Shown: one piece after another, positions 45,215 through 55,144 of the stretch
Numbering within the stretch: the stretch's first letter is position 1
How the letters are laid out: each line of letters opens with the position of its first letter
Assembly (NCBI RefSeq): GCF_009296025.1
Contig: NZ_CP045178.1
Span: 4,960,001 to 5,024,000, forward strand
Length of the DNA: 64,000 bases
Origin: Streptomyces tsukubensis
Lineage (GTDB): Bacteria; Actinomycetota; Actinomycetes; Streptomycetales; Streptomycetaceae
Direction of reading: 5' to 3'
Notes under the pieces: model-generated
What the model was told of the DNA's origin: nothing
The model's input: the letters and a program-made list of their open reading frames with translations, nothing else
Database searches by the model: none
Translations under genes and position numbers: made by a program

Positions 45215-46510
45215 GGGCGCCGACGAGGGGCCCGTGCCACCGGACAGCGCCCTGTCCCCATCCATGTCCCTGGGCCGGTCTCCGCTCCCCTTGGTGTCGC
45301 CGGGCCGGTCTCCGCTCCCCTTGGTGTCGCCGGGCCGCTCTCCGTCCCCACCCGTGTCCCCGGACACCTCCGTGTCCCTGCGCTGCTCCGTGCTGCCGCC
45401 ACCGGGCATCCCCGGGTCCTGGTGCAGCCCCGTGCCGCCGGGCAGCCCCGTGCCCTCGTGCAGTTCCACGCCCACCGGTGTCAGCAGCCACCCGAAGTCG
45501 CCCAGGCCACCCGTGGCGGTGAGTTCCGCCGCCTCTCCGGCCGAGGCGAGCCGCCGCACGTACCCCGCCGGGTCCGTGGACGCCATCGTCAGCGGCGGAC
45601 GCCCCCCGTCCACGCCGAGCGCGCGCAGCGCCGCACGCTGGGACAGCAGGCGGGAGGCGGGGTGGCGGGCCGCGCACGCGTCGAGCGCCACATGAGCGGT
45701 GATGTCGCGTGACCCGTCGGGTACGGGAGGCACCTGCCTGCCCGCCAGGTAGCCGGTCAGCGTGGCGTGGGGCGGGCGCGCCTCACGGGTGTGGGCGTAG
45801 TCGACGGCGACCGCGAGCCCCCGGGTGAGGGTGCCGACCGCGGCCTCCCACGCCTCGTCCCTGGGCAGCCCCGTCTCGGCCCGCAGCCCTGGCTCGGCCC
45901 GTAGCTCCGTTTCCGCCGGTAGCCCTGGCTCGGCCCGTAGCCCCGGCTCCGCCGTCCCGTCCAGTGACAGGGGCGGCGGCAGGGGCCACCAGCGGCGCAG
46001 CCACTCCGCGTCCGTCCCGCCGACAGGTGCCCCTAGTCGCTGCTCGCCGTCCCGCCGTACGAGAACGGTCCGCACCACGCCCTCCTCGTCGCTCTCCACG
46101 ACATCGAGCGGAATGTTGTCGAGCCATTCGTTGGCGAAGAGCAGCCCGGTGACCCCGGTCGGGGGCGCCCCGGTCCACGTGACACGCGGATCGAGCCCCG
46201 CGGGCCGGGGGGCGTGCTCCACGGCGTAGGGCAGGACACGGGCTGCCACGGGGGCGGGGAGCGCGTCCAGGACCCCCGTCACCAGCTCGCCGTGACCGGC
46301 CCCCAAGTCGACAAAGGTCAGCTCGTCCGGGTGGCCGAGCGCCGCGTCGACCCGGCGAAGCAGGCGCGCCACCGCCGCGGCGAAGAGCGGGGACGCATGC
46401 ACGGACGTGCGGAAATGCGCGCCGGGGCCGTCCGGCGCCAGATAGAAGCCCGACGCTCCGTACAGCGCTTCCCCGGCGGCCTCGCGCCACCCCTGCCACT
46501 CACTCGTCAC
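45179..46510 (-). CDS. SAM-dependent methyltransferase, MidA/NDUFAF7-like (DUF185)
   Basis: 443 aa. The family start [26 protein letters not shown] matches MidA-type proteins that carry an N-terminal GYY-like motif, then motif [20 protein letters not shown] (SAM binding) and the MidA-typical [17 protein letters not shown]. Two repeat expansions stand out: [20 protein letters not shown] (about residues 185-215) and [10 protein letters not shown] units in the last 60 residues. Mitochondrial NDUFAF7 methylates an Arg in NDUFS2, the NuoD homologue; this gene sits tail to tail with nuoD2. Confidence 0.85.
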   Translation of the reverse strand: MTSEWQGWREAAGEALYGASGFYLAPDGPGAHFRTSVHASPLFAAAVARLLRRVDAALGHPDELTFVDLGAGHGELVTGVLDALPAPVAARVLPYAVEHAPRPAGLDPRVTWTGAPPTGVTGLLFANEWLDNIPLDVVESDEEGVVRTVLVRRDGEQRLGAPVGGTDAEWLRRWWPLPPPLSLDGTAEPGLRAEPGLPAETELRAEPGLRAETGLPRDEAWEAAVGTLTRGLAVAVDYAHTREARPPHATLTGYLAGRQVPPVPDGSRDITAHVALDACAARHPASRLLSQRAALRALGVDGGRPPLTMASTDPAGYVRRLASAGEAAELTATGGLGDFGWLLTPVGVELHEGTGLPGGTGLHQDPGMPGGGSTEQRRDTEVSGDTGGDGERPGDTKGSGDRPGDTKGSGDRPRDMDGDRALSGGTGPSSAPLLVDVADDEEE

Positions 46511-46586
46511 CCCGGGAAGGTTAGGCTCCGGCCGGTTTGCCCTCCACCTTGGGGAGTACGTGCCCGCTCACGGATCGCACCTCCGG

Positions 46587-46615
46587 TTGACCCGTCGCCA
46601 CCTGACACGTACCTA
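46587..46615 (+). promoter_or_regulatory. Vegetative-type promoter of sensor kinase gene
   Basis: TTGACC (46587-46592), 17-nt spacer, TACCTA (46610-46615). The transcription start would lie about 5 nt before GTG 46627, an essentially leaderless mRNA. Confidence 0.5.
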
Positions 46616-46626
46616 CGCTTGTTCAC

Positions 46627-47829
46627 GTGCAGCGTCTCTACGACTTCCTCCGCAGACACCCGACGTGGGTCGACAGCTTCTGGGCCGTCCTCCTCCTCGG
46701 GCTCTCGACGGTGGAATCGATGTCACAGGCGCACCCGGCGGGCCCGGTGTCCGGGACCGCGTCCTACCTCGTGGTCGTCGTCCTCTGCCTCGCTGTGGCG
46801 CTGCGCAGGCGGGCCCCGGCGCGGATGCTGGTCGCCGTCGCGGTGAGCGGGGTGGTCCAGCTCGCCCTGGACGTCCCCGTCATCTCCGCCGACTTCGCCA
46901 TGCTGGTCCTCATCTACACGGTGGCCGCGGAGGGACCGCGGTGGGCGTCCAGATTCGCGCTGGCGGGCGGGTTGGCCGCGGCGCCGATCTCGCAGTTCCG
47001 GTGGCCCATGGACGAGATGGGGACCTCCGCGCGGATCTTCTACACGGTCATCCTGATGGTGCCCTTCGCCCTCGCGTGGGTCCTCGGCGACTCGATCCGT
47101 ACCCGGCGTGCCTACTTCGCCCAGCTGGAGGAGCGCGCCGCCCGCCTGGAGAAGGAACGCGAGGCCCAGGCCAAGGTGGCCGTGGCGGCGGAACGGGCCA
47201 GGATCGCCCGCGAGCTGCACGACGTCGTCGCACACAACGTCTCCGTCATGGTCGTCCAGGCCGACGGCGCCGCCTACGTACTCGACGGCTCGCCCGACCA
47301 GGCCAAGAAGGCCCTGGAGACCATTTCCGGCACCGGCCGCCAGGCCCTCGCCGAGATGCGCAGACTCCTGGGGGTGCTGCGTACGGGCGAGCAGCGGGAG
47401 AGCGGCGAGTACGTGCCGCAGCCCGACGTGGGGCAGATCGAGGACCTCGTCGGCCAGGTGCGCGACGCCGGGCTGCCCGTCGACTTCAAGGTGGAGGGCA
47501 CCCCGCGCGCCCTGCCGAGCGGTGTGGAGCTGACCGCCTACCGCATCGTGCAGGAGGCGCTGACCAACACCCGCAAACACGGCGGCTCGGGGGCCGGTGC
47601 CAGCGTCAGGCTCGTCTACTTCGACGACGGGCTCGGCCTGCTCGTCGAGGACGACGGCCTCGGCGCCCCTCACGAGCTGTACGAGGAGGGCGGCGCCGAC
47701 GGCAAGGGCCACGGGCTGATCGGCATGCGGGAGCGGGTCGGCATGGTCGGCGGCACCCTCGACGCCGGGCCGAGGGCGGGCGGCGGATTCCGCGTCAGCG
47801 TGCTGCTGCCCCTCAAACAGCCCGACTGA
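46627..47829 (+). CDS. Two-component sensor histidine kinase (NarL/HisKA_3 type)
   Basis: 400 aa. The N-terminal membrane domain has about five to six TM helices (residues 15-152) with almost no extracellular loop. A coiled coil follows, then the HisKA_3 dimerisation helix with the phospho-acceptor His198 in ARELHDVVAHNVSVM. The HATPase domain carries LTAYRIVQEALTNTRKHG (N box), VEDDGLGAPHELYE (G1) and GHGLIGMRERVGMVGGTLDA (G2). The partner regulator is downstream at 48223. No ligand domain is recognisable, so it may sense membrane state. Confidence 0.93.
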   Translation: MQRLYDFLRRHPTWVDSFWAVLLLGLSTVESMSQAHPAGPVSGTASYLVVVVLCLAVALRRRAPARMLVAVAVSGVVQLALDVPVISADFAMLVLIYTVAAEGPRWASRFALAGGLAAAPISQFRWPMDEMGTSARIFYTVILMVPFALAWVLGDSIRTRRAYFAQLEERAARLEKEREAQAKVAVAAERARIARELHDVVAHNVSVMVVQADGAAYVLDGSPDQAKKALETISGTGRQALAEMRRLLGVLRTGEQRESGEYVPQPDVGQIEDLVGQVRDAGLPVDFKVEGTPRALPSGVELTAYRIVQEALTNTRKHGGSGAGASVRLVYFDDGLGLLVEDDGLGAPHELYEEGGADGKGHGLIGMRERVGMVGGTLDAGPRAGGGFRVSVLLPLKQPD

Positions 47830-48222
47830 CACCCGGCGATCCGCCCGGAGGTCTGCCCGGCGATCCGCCTGGAGATGCGTCCGGCGATCCGCCTGGAGGC
47901 CTGCCCGGCGATCCGCCTGGAGATTCGACTGGAGATGCGTCCGTCGATCCGCCCGGAGGTCTGCCCGGCGATCCGTCTTGAGGTCCGCCGGGTGGTCCTC
48001 CTGGGGACGGCAGCCGCCCGCATGGGCACGGCAACCATCTGCCAGAGACGGTGGCCGCTTGCCGGGGTGGGCGGTGGCCATCCACTAGGGACGGTGGCCG
48101 CTTGCCGGGGTGGGCGGTGGCCATCCACAAGGGGCGGTGGCCACTTGCCCGGGTGGGGCGCGGCCCCCTCCCTGACCGCCGCACCCCGCAACCCCGCAAC
48201 CCCGCCCTCGTACCCTGACCGT
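47830..48222. repeat. Repeat-filled spacer between sensor kinase and response regulator
   Basis: 393 bp. Positions 47836-47988 are degenerate 12/24-bp units (GATCCGCCTGGA and relatives). Positions 48048-48157 are a 43-bp tandem repeat (copies at 48048 and 48091 plus a partial at 48134) containing GGTGGCCGCTTGCCGGGGTG. TACCCT at 48211-48216 may be the -10 box of the regulator gene. No gene is supported. Confidence 0.85.
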
Positions 48223-48918
48223 ATGACTGCCGCCGGGGCCGAGACGCCCGCACCCTCCATCAGAGTCATGCTCGTCGACGACCAGGCGCTGCTGCGCGCC
48301 GGTTTCCGGATGGTGCTCGCCGCCCAGCCGGACATGGAGGTCGTCGCGGAGGCGGGCGACGGCGCGGAAGCCCTCCAGGTGGTCCGTGCGCAGGCCGTGG
48401 ACGTCGTCCTCATGGACGTCCGGATGCCGCGGGTCGACGGAGTGGAGGCGACCCGGCTGATCCACGCGCTCCCCGATCCGCCGAAGGTGCTGATCCTGAC
48501 CACCTTCGACCTCGACGAGTACGCCTTCTCCGGGCTGAAGGCGGGCGCGAGCGGCTTCATGCTGAAGGACGTGCCGCCCGCCGACCTCCTCGACGCCATC
48601 CGCTCCGTGCACAGCGGTGACGCGGTGGTCGCGCCCTCCACCACGCGCAGGCTGCTCAACCGGTTCGCGCCGATGCTCCCCGACTCGGGCAAGGCCGACG
48701 AGCACCAGGAGCTGGAGCGGCTGACCGGCCGCGAACGCGAGGTGATGGTCCTCGTGGCCCAGGGCCTCTCGAACGGCGAGATCGCCGCACGGCTCGTCCT
48801 CTCCGAGGCCACGGTCAAGACCCATGTGGGGCGGATCCTGACCAAGTTGGGGTTGCGCGACCGCGTGCAGGTGGTGGTGCTCGCCTACGAGACGGGGCTC
48901 GTGCGCGCGGGCGGCTGA
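48223..48918 (+). CDS. NarL/LuxR-family response regulator
   Basis: 231 aa. The receiver domain starts IRVMLVDDQALLRAGFRMVL and carries phospho-acceptor Asp65 in VVLMDVRMPRVDG plus LTTFDLDEYAFSGLKAGASGFMLKD. The C-terminal LuxR helix-turn-helix (about residues 167-225) is LTGREREVMVLVAQGLSNGE and LVLSEATVKTHVGRILTKLG. ATG 48223 has no ribosome site; TACCCT ends 6 nt upstream, suggesting a leaderless transcript separate from the kinase. It is the cognate regulator of the kinase at 46627 by position and type. Confidence 0.93.
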   Translation: MTAAGAETPAPSIRVMLVDDQALLRAGFRMVLAAQPDMEVVAEAGDGAEALQVVRAQAVDVVLMDVRMPRVDGVEATRLIHALPDPPKVLILTTFDLDEYAFSGLKAGASGFMLKDVPPADLLDAIRSVHSGDAVVAPSTTRRLLNRFAPMLPDSGKADEHQELERLTGREREVMVLVAQGLSNGEIAARLVLSEATVKTHVGRILTKLGLRDRVQVVVLAYETGLVRAGG

Positions 48919-49069
48919 CGGGACCCACGCGGGACGGACCCGGCGCCCCCCCCCGGCAGTGGGCCGAAAGCGCCGGGCAGCGAGGCTCGGATTGGGCCGC
49001 CGCGTCGGGCGGGGTGAGGTTCGGGCCGGGCCCCTTGTCGGGTGGGGTGAGGTTCGGCCGGGCCCCTTG

Positions 49070-50227
49070 TCAGGCGGTCCCCGCGTCAGCCCCCGGCAGC
49101 CGCGCCACGAACTGCGCCACCGCCTCCCGTACGTGGTCCGCCGTCCATTCGAGTCCCGCGGCGGACACCGTCACCTCCGTCATGGAGAGGCCGGGCGGCC
49201 CCTGCCCGGTCCACTTGCGGAACAGCGCGGTCCCCGTCTCCTCCGCCTGCCGTACGGTGGCCAGATCCAGGTCGTCCGCGTCGTACGGCAGCCACACCTG
49301 GAACTCGTGGGTGTGCGGCTGCGCCGGATGCACCCTGGACCAGGCCACCCCCGCCTCCGCGAACCCCTCGGCGAGGGCGGCGGCGACCGTCCGGGCGTGT
49401 GCCACGTACGAAGGCAGCCTCGGCAGCTCCTGTTCGATACCGATCAGCGCGGAGAGCGCCGTGGGGAACTGCTGGGCGATCTGGCCGCCGTACCGGTGGC
49501 GCCACGTCCTCGCCTCGTCGACCAGGGAGGCGGAGCCCGCCAGGGCCGCGCCGCCGATACCGTCCAGCGACTTGTAGAACGAGACGTACACACTGTCGGC
49601 GAGTGCGACGATGTCCCGCAGCGGGCGGCCGAACCGTGTGGTGCACTCCCACAGCCGCGCCCCGTCGAAGTGGACGACCGCGTCCCGTTCGCGTGCGGCG
49701 GCGACGACCGCCTTCAGCTCCTCCCAGGTCGGTAGGGTGAAACCGGCGTCACGCAGCGGAAGTTCGAGCATCAGCGTGCCGAAGGGCTCCTCGAAACCGC
49801 GCACCTCGTCCGCGCGGGGCAGCCGCGCCTCCGTCGTCGGATGCACGGTCCGCAGGCCACTCACGGACGCCAGGGCGCCCCGCTCGTGCACCTCGGGGTG
49901 GGCGAGCGGATGCAGGGCCACGACCGGCGATCCGGTGCGCCCCGCCCAGCTCCGCAGCGCCGCCTGCTGGGCCATCGTGCCCGAGGGGAAGAAGGCCGAG
50001 GCCTCCGTGCCGAGCAGCTCGGCCACCCGGCGTTCCAACTCCTCCACGACACCGTCGCCGTAGAGGTCGGAGGGCAGGTCCAGGTCATGGACCGAGGCGG
50101 CGCCCGCGACCAGCGCGGAGAGACGTTCGCCCGTGGTCGACTCAAGTCCGGGGACGGCCAGCCGCCGTTTGGCGCCCCGCAGAGCCAGTCTCCGGCGCTG
50201 TCGCATGTCCTTTTCGCGTCCGCTCAT
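49070..50227 (-). CDS. Threonine aldolase / beta-eliminating lyase family (PLP-dependent)
   Basis: 385 aa. Aspartate-aminotransferase-fold enzyme of the threonine-aldolase family: the substrate/PLP segments ALVAGAASVHDLDLPSDLYGDG, FFPSGTMAQQAALRSWAG and HFDGARLWECTTRFG precede the Schiff-base lysine in VYVSFYKSLDGIGGAALAG. Predicted cleavage of L-threonine or allo-threonine to glycine and acetaldehyde. ATG 50227 is used; ATG 50206 with AAAAGGAC upstream is an alternative. It is divergent from the panC operon, with starts 164 bp apart. An upstream in-frame extension overlapping that operon is rejected. Confidence 0.87.
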   Translation of the reverse strand: MSGREKDMRQRRRLALRGAKRRLAVPGLESTTGERLSALVAGAASVHDLDLPSDLYGDGVVEELERRVAELLGTEASAFFPSGTMAQQAALRSWAGRTGSPVVALHPLAHPEVHERGALASVSGLRTVHPTTEARLPRADEVRGFEEPFGTLMLELPLRDAGFTLPTWEELKAVVAAARERDAVVHFDGARLWECTTRFGRPLRDIVALADSVYVSFYKSLDGIGGAALAGSASLVDEARTWRHRYGGQIAQQFPTALSALIGIEQELPRLPSYVAHARTVAAALAEGFAEAGVAWSRVHPAQPHTHEFQVWLPYDADDLDLATVRQAEETGTALFRKWTGQGPPGLSMTEVTVSAAGLEWTADHVREAVAQFVARLPGADAGTA

Positions 50228-50391
50228 CCAATGATCATGACCCACCTGGCCACAGCACCCCATTGGTTTTCCGTATAGGCATACGAATGTCGGGGGCTGT
50301 GGACAGCGGACGGCGCGGCCCGGGGTGTTCGCGTTAGCATGACGAGAAATCGTCCGGTACCCGGAGCGGACTGGAACGGAAGGCCACTCGT

Positions 50392-51312
50392 ATGAACACC
50401 TCGTCACCGCCCGATCCGCGCGACCGGCCCGCCAGACTCACCGTCGGAGTCGTCGGCGCGGGACGCGTGGGCCCGGCCCTCGCCGCCTCGCTCGCCCTCG
50501 CGGGCCACCGCCCCGTCGCCGTCTCCGCCGTCTCGGACGCCTCCGTGCGCAGAGCGACCGAGCTCCTGCCCGAAGTGCCCGTGGTCACCCCCGCGGACGT
50601 GCTGAGGATGGCCGACCTCGTCCTGCTGACCGTGCCCGACGACGCCCTGCCAGGACTGGTCGAGGGCCTCGCGGAGACCGGCGCGGTCCGGCCGGGCCAA
50701 CTCCTCGTGCACACCTCGGGGCGGTACGGCGCGGGAGTGCTCGACCCGGCCCTGCGCGCGGGAGCGCTGCCCCTCGCCCTGCACCCCGTGATGACCTTCA
50801 CCGGCACGGCGATCGACGTCCAGCGGCTGGCGGGCTGCTCGTTCGGCATCACCGCCCCCGAGGAGCTGAGGCTCGCCGCGGAGGCGCTCGTCATCGAGAT
50901 GGGCGGCGAGCCCGAGTGGATCGAGGAATCGGCCCGTCCGCTCTACCACGCGGCGCTCGCCCTCGGCGCCAACCACATGGTCACCCTCGTGGCCGAGGCC
51001 ATGGACCTCCTCAGGGACGCGGGGGTCGACGCCCCCGACCGCATGCTGGGCCCGCTGCTCGGCGCGGCCCTGGACAACACCCTGCGCTCAGGGGACGCGG
51101 CCCTCACCGGTCCTGTGGTCCGCGGCGACGCGGGCACGGTCGCCGCCCACCTGAGCGAATTGCGCCGACACGCGCCGCAGACCGTCGCCGGTTACCGCGC
51201 CATGGCCAGGGCCACCGCGGTCCGCGCCCTCTCCCACGGTCTGCTCAAGGCCGAACTGGCGGAGGACCTGCTCGGCGTCCTCGCCGACGACGCGGAGGAC
51301 GAGCACCGATGA
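50392..51312 (+). CDS. Rossmann-fold DUF2520 oxidoreductase-like protein, first gene of panC operon
   Basis: 306 aa. The N-terminal NAD(P)-binding site is [22 protein letters not shown], followed by [20 protein letters not shown] as in 6-phosphogluconate/ketopantoate reductase-like folds. The C-terminal all-helical DUF2520 region includes [20 protein letters not shown] and [23 protein letters not shown] 50392 follows GGAAGG. The stop overlaps the panC start (ATGA). This family is repeatedly linked to panC in actinobacteria, so a role in pantothenate synthesis, for example as ketopantoate reductase, is a testable inference. Confidence 0.85.
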   Translation: MNTSSPPDPRDRPARLTVGVVGAGRVGPALAASLALAGHRPVAVSAVSDASVRRATELLPEVPVVTPADVLRMADLVLLTVPDDALPGLVEGLAETGAVRPGQLLVHTSGRYGAGVLDPALRAGALPLALHPVMTFTGTAIDVQRLAGCSFGITAPEELRLAAEALVIEMGGEPEWIEESARPLYHAALALGANHMVTLVAEAMDLLRDAGVDAPDRMLGPLLGAALDNTLRSGDAALTGPVVRGDAGTVAAHLSELRRHAPQTVAGYRAMARATAVRALSHGLLKAELAEDLLGVLADDAEDEHR

Positions 51313-52415
51313 CCCGTCCAGCGACCCCGGCCGGAGCCGTGGCCCCCGCCCCCGCCGTACTGCGCACAGCGGCGGAACTCGACGCGTGGCGCACGCCCGC
51401 GCACACCCCCGCTCCCACGGCCCGCGACGCGAGACCCGCCGCCCCCTGGGGGACGCGCGCCACCCAGGGCACCCGCCCCGCCCGCGCCGTCGTCATGACC
51501 ATGGGCGCCCTCCACGAAGGCCACGCCTCCCTGATCAGGGCCGCACGGGAACGGGCGGGCGCGGACGGCCAGGTCGTGGTCACCGTCTTCGTCAACCCGC
51601 TCCAGTTCGGCGCGGGCGAGGACCTGGACCGCTACCCGAGGACCCTCGACTCCGACGTGCGGATCGCGGGAGAGGCGGGCGCGGACATCGTCTTCGCCCC
51701 TTCGGCCGAAGAGGTCTACCCCGGCGGCGCCCCGCAGGTCACGATCGCGGCGGGACCGATGGGGGAGCGGCTCGAAGGAGCCGTGCGTCCAGGGCACTTC
51801 GACGGAATGCTGACCGTTGTCGGCAAGATGTTCCACCTCACCCGACCGTCCTACGCCCTCTTCGGACAGAAGGACGCCCAGCAGCTCGCCCTGGTCAGGC
51901 GCATGGTGCGGGACCTGAACTTCGGGGTGGAGATAATCGCGGCCGAGACGGCGCGCGAGGAGGACGGGCTCGCCCTCTCCAGCCGCAACCGCTATCTCTC
52001 GCCCGCCGAGCGCACCACCGCGCTCGCGCTCTCCGCCGCCCTGCGGGCGGGGCGCGATCGGCACGCGGCCCTGGAGGCGCTGCGTGCCAGAGCCGCACTC
52101 CAGCCCGCTCCCAGGGACCGGGCGGCGGCGCTCGACGCGCTCGGCGAGTCCCGCGCGGCGGCGGACGCCCACGCCGTCGCGCTCGCCACACCCTCGGGGC
52201 CGGCGGGCATCCGCGCGGCGACCCGAAGGGTCCTCGACGACGCCGCACGGCTGCACCCGCCGCTGGTCCTCGACTATGTGGCCCTCGTCGACCCCGACGA
52301 CTTCACCGAGGTCGAGGACGGCCACACGGGCGAGGCGGTCCTCGCCGTCGCGGCCAGGGTCGGCTCGACCCGGCTGATCGACAATCTGCCGCTGACCTTC
52401 GGAGCCGCCGTATGA
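51309..52415 (+). CDS. panC: Pantothenate synthetase
   Basis: 368 aa against about 280-330 in most bacteria. ATP-binding HIGH-like motif [56 protein letters not shown] and the KMSKS-like SSRNRYLS are intact. It joins pantoate and beta-alanine with ATP. The extra length comes from an Ala/Pro/Thr-rich insert at residues about 28-58 and an Arg/Ala-rich stretch near 255-295. It is ATGA-coupled to both DUF2520 upstream and nadB downstream. Confidence 0.96.
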   Translation: MTRPATPAGAVAPAPAVLRTAAELDAWRTPAHTPAPTARDARPAAPWGTRATQGTRPARAVVMTMGALHEGHASLIRAARERAGADGQVVVTVFVNPLQFGAGEDLDRYPRTLDSDVRIAGEAGADIVFAPSAEEVYPGGAPQVTIAAGPMGERLEGAVRPGHFDGMLTVVGKMFHLTRPSYALFGQKDAQQLALVRRMVRDLNFGVEIIAAETAREEDGLALSSRNRYLSPAERTTALALSAALRAGRDRHAALEALRARAALQPAPRDRAAALDALGESRAAADAHAVALATPSGPAGIRAATRRVLDDAARLHPPLVLDYVALVDPDDFTEVEDGHTGEAVLAVAARVGSTRLIDNLPLTFGAAV

Positions 52416-54661
52416 CCGCAGCAGCCACACCGACGACCGGGATACGACTGCCGGCCCCGCCACCCGGCTGGTCGCACGAGGCGGACGTCGTCGTGGTCGG
52501 CTCAGGGGTCGCGGGGCTCACCGCCGCGCTGCGCTGCTCGGCGGCGGGGCTGCGGACCGTCGTCGTCACCAAGGCGCGGCTGGACGACGGCTCCACCCGC
52601 TGGGCCCAGGGCGGTATAGCGGCAGCCCTGGGCGAGGGCGACACCCCCGCCCAGCACCTGGACGACACCCTTGTCGCCGGGGTGGGACTCTGCGACGAGG
52701 AGGCCGTACGCGTCCTCGTCACCGAGGGCCCCCACGCCGTACGCAGACTGATGGAGACCGGCGCGCGCTTCGACCGCGCACCCGACGGTGACACCATCGC
52801 GCTGACCAGGGAGGGCGGCCACCACCGGCGCCGTATCGCGCACGCGGGCGGCGACGCGACCGGCGCGGAGATCTCGCGCGCCCTGGTCGAGGCGGTCCGC
52901 GCCGAGGGAATCCCCGCCATCGAGAACGCGCTCGTACTCGACCTGCTGACCGACGCGGAAGGACGTACCGAGGGCGTCACCCTGCATGTCATGGGCGAGG
53001 GCCAGCACGACGGCGTCGGCGCGGTGCACGCGCCCGCGGTCGTTCTCGCGACCGGCGGCATGGGCCAGGTCTTCTCCGCGACGACCAATCCCTCCGTCTC
53101 CACGGGCGACGGGGTGGCCCTGGCGCTGCGCGCGGGCGCCGAGGTCAGCGACCTGGAGTTCGTGCAGTTCCACCCGACGGTGCTCTTCCTCGGCGCGGAC
53201 GCGGAAGGACAGCAGCCGCTGGTCTCCGAGGCGGTACGCGGAGAGGGCGCCCACCTCGTGGACGCCGACGGCGTCAGGTTCATGGTCGGCCAGCACGAGC
53301 TGGCCGAGCTGGCACCGCGTGACATCGTCGCCAAGGGCATCATGCGCAGGATGATCGAGCGGGGCGCCACACACATGTACCTGGACGGCAGGCACTTCGG
53401 CGCCCGGATGGGGGAGGAGCGCTTCCCCACGATCCTCGCCGCCTGCCGCGCCCACGGCATCGACCCGGTGACCGAGCCGGTCCCCGTCGCCCCCGCCGCG
53501 CACTACGCCTCGGGCGGCGTCCGCACCGACCTGCGGGGCCGCACCACGGTCCCCGGCCTCTACGCCTGCGGCGAGGTCGCCTGCACCGGCGTCCACGGGG
53601 CCAACCGCCTCGCCTCCAACTCCCTCCTCGAAGGCCTCGTCTACGCGGAGCGCATCGCCGACCACATCGTGGACCGTGTCGCCGAGGGCGGAGCGGGGCG
53701 TACGGGCGCGGCCGGGGACGCGGCATCTGTTACGGAGACTGCCGTCCCGGGGGGCGCAACCGACGCCGACGACGCGGCAGCCCAGGAGACGGCAGCCACG
53801 CGTGCCCCGGCCCTGGACCTCGATCCCGCGCTCGCCGACCCCGGCCTGGCCGATCCCGCGCTCGCCGACCTCGCCCTGGCCGACGTGACCGCCGCGCACA
53901 CCGATCCGGTCGCCAACTCCGATGTGGCCGCGCACACCGATCCGGTCGCCAACTCCGATGTGGCCGCGCAGTCGGAGCCGGTCGCACCCTCCGATGTGGC
54001 CGCGCACGCGGAGCCGGTCGCGCATACCGACCGGGCCGCCCGCCCGCACCGGCCGTCACCCGCCTCTCCCGAGGGGTCCGCGCGGGGCGCGGCCCCGGTG
54101 GCGCTCCCCCTCCTGCCGCCCGAGGCCCGTTTCGTGATCCAGCGGATCATGAGTGAGGGCGCGGGCGTACTCCGTTCCGAGGAGTCGCTGCGCGGGGCGG
54201 AGGCCGGACTCGACCGGGTGTACGCGCAGGCCCTGGACGAACTGACCGAGCACGGCAAGTCCGCCGAGCCGGGGATCGACAGCTGGCAGGCCACCAATCT
54301 GCTCTGCGTCTCACGGGTCCTCGTCACCGCCGCGCTGCGCCGCGCCGAGACCCGCGGCTGCCACTGGCGGGAGGACCACGCGGAACGTGACGACACCGCC
54401 TGGCGCCGCCACCTGGTCGTCCGGCTCGACCCGGCCCGGGGCCTGACCGTCCACATGACGGCCACCGCCGCGTTCCCCGAGACGGTATCCGCGACCACGG
54501 ACCTCTCCGCGACCTCGGGCGCCCCCGTGGCGGAGCCTGCCCAGCGACCTCGGGCGGCCCAGTGCCCGCGCGGCGGAGCCCGTCCCCGCGCCCAAGGGCC
54601 TCTCCGTGACCACGGACGCCCGTGGTGGAGCCTGCCCCCGCGCCCACGGGCCTCTCCGTGA
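52412..54661 (+). CDS. nadB: L-aspartate oxidase, with long linker and apparently truncated tail
   Basis: 749 aa against about 530-580 normally. The FAD-binding [21 protein letters not shown], the [20 protein letters not shown] and [12 protein letters not shown] motifs and the substrate segment [27 protein letters not shown] are intact. An approximately 140-residue low-complexity linker (about 425-565) separates the catalytic core from the C-terminal helical domain and contains four 12-residue repeats ([12 protein letters not shown] type). After about residue 700 the frame runs through a 54-bp repeat array where indels lead to an early TGA. The same frame resumes and ends at 55144, overlapping nadC. 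Confidence 0.92.
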   Translation: MTAAATPTTGIRLPAPPPGWSHEADVVVVGSGVAGLTAALRCSAAGLRTVVVTKARLDDGSTRWAQGGIAAALGEGDTPAQHLDDTLVAGVGLCDEEAVRVLVTEGPHAVRRLMETGARFDRAPDGDTIALTREGGHHRRRIAHAGGDATGAEISRALVEAVRAEGIPAIENALVLDLLTDAEGRTEGVTLHVMGEGQHDGVGAVHAPAVVLATGGMGQVFSATTNPSVSTGDGVALALRAGAEVSDLEFVQFHPTVLFLGADAEGQQPLVSEAVRGEGAHLVDADGVRFMVGQHELAELAPRDIVAKGIMRRMIERGATHMYLDGRHFGARMGEERFPTILAACRAHGIDPVTEPVPVAPAAHYASGGVRTDLRGRTTVPGLYACGEVACTGVHGANRLASNSLLEGLVYAERIADHIVDRVAEGGAGRTGAAGDAASVTETAVPGGATDADDAAAQETAATRAPALDLDPALADPGLADPALADLALADVTAAHTDPVANSDVAAHTDPVANSDVAAQSEPVAPSDVAAHAEPVAHTDRAARPHRPSPASPEGSARGAAPVALPLLPPEARFVIQRIMSEGAGVLRSEESLRGAEAGLDRVYAQALDELTEHGKSAEPGIDSWQATNLLCVSRVLVTAALRRAETRGCHWREDHAERDDTAWRRHLVVRLDPARGLTVHMTATAAFPETVSATTDLSATSGAPVAEPAQRPRAAQCPRGGARPRAQGPLRDHGRPWWSLPPRPRASP
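53894..54037 (+). repeat. 36-bp repeat x 4 inside nadB linker
   Basis: Copies start at 53894, 53930, 53966 and 54002. The first two are identical over 36 bp; the others are diverged. They encode 12-residue units and keep the reading frame. Confidence 0.9.
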
Positions 54662-54862
54662 CCACGGACGCCCCCGTGGTGGAGCCCGTCCCCGCGCCCA
54701 AGGGCCTCTCCGTGACCACGGACGCCCGTGGTGGAGCCTGCCCCCGCGCCCACGGGCCTCTCCGTGACCACGGACGCCCCCGTGGTGGAGCCAGCCCCCG
54801 AGCCCACGGGCCTCTCCGTGACCACGGACGCCCCCGTGGCGGAGCCCGCCCCCGCGACCACG
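54597..54862 (+). repeat. 54-bp repeat array at nadB 3' end with 2-bp-short units
   Basis: Units begin at 54597, 54649, 54703, 54755 and 54809. Units 2, 4 and 5 are 54 bp; units 1 and 3 are 52 bp because a C run reads CCC instead of CCCCC before GTGGTGGAG. In the proper frame each encodes [18 protein letters not shown]. Degenerate relatives continue to 55140. Confidence 0.92.
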
Positions 54863-55144
54863 GACACCCCCGTGGCGGAGAACACCCCCGCGACCACGGG
54901 CGGCCCAGTGACCCCCGCCCCTGCGGCGGAGACCGCCCCCGTGGTGGAGCCCGCCCCCGTGGCGGAGCCCGTCCCCGCGACCACGGGCGTACCGTCCGTA
55001 TCGGCCCCCGCAGCCGCCCCCGCGAAGGCCCCCACCCCGGCCCCCACAACACCCCCCGCACCGGCCGTAAGAACCGCAACCGGCGGTCCGGCCGCGAAGG
55101 GACCCACGTCCACCCCTACCGTCCCCCAGGAGCAGCGACCGTGA
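54662..55144 (+). pseudogene. Detached nadB tail in frame with the gene
   Basis: From 54728 the nadB frame is open again and reads Pro/Ala/Thr/Val-rich ([20 protein letters not shown] and relatives), ending at TGA 55142-55144. That stop overlaps the nadC GTG as GTGA, the same coupling used elsewhere in this operon. This indicates the ancestral NadB ended here rather than at 54661. Confidence 0.6.
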
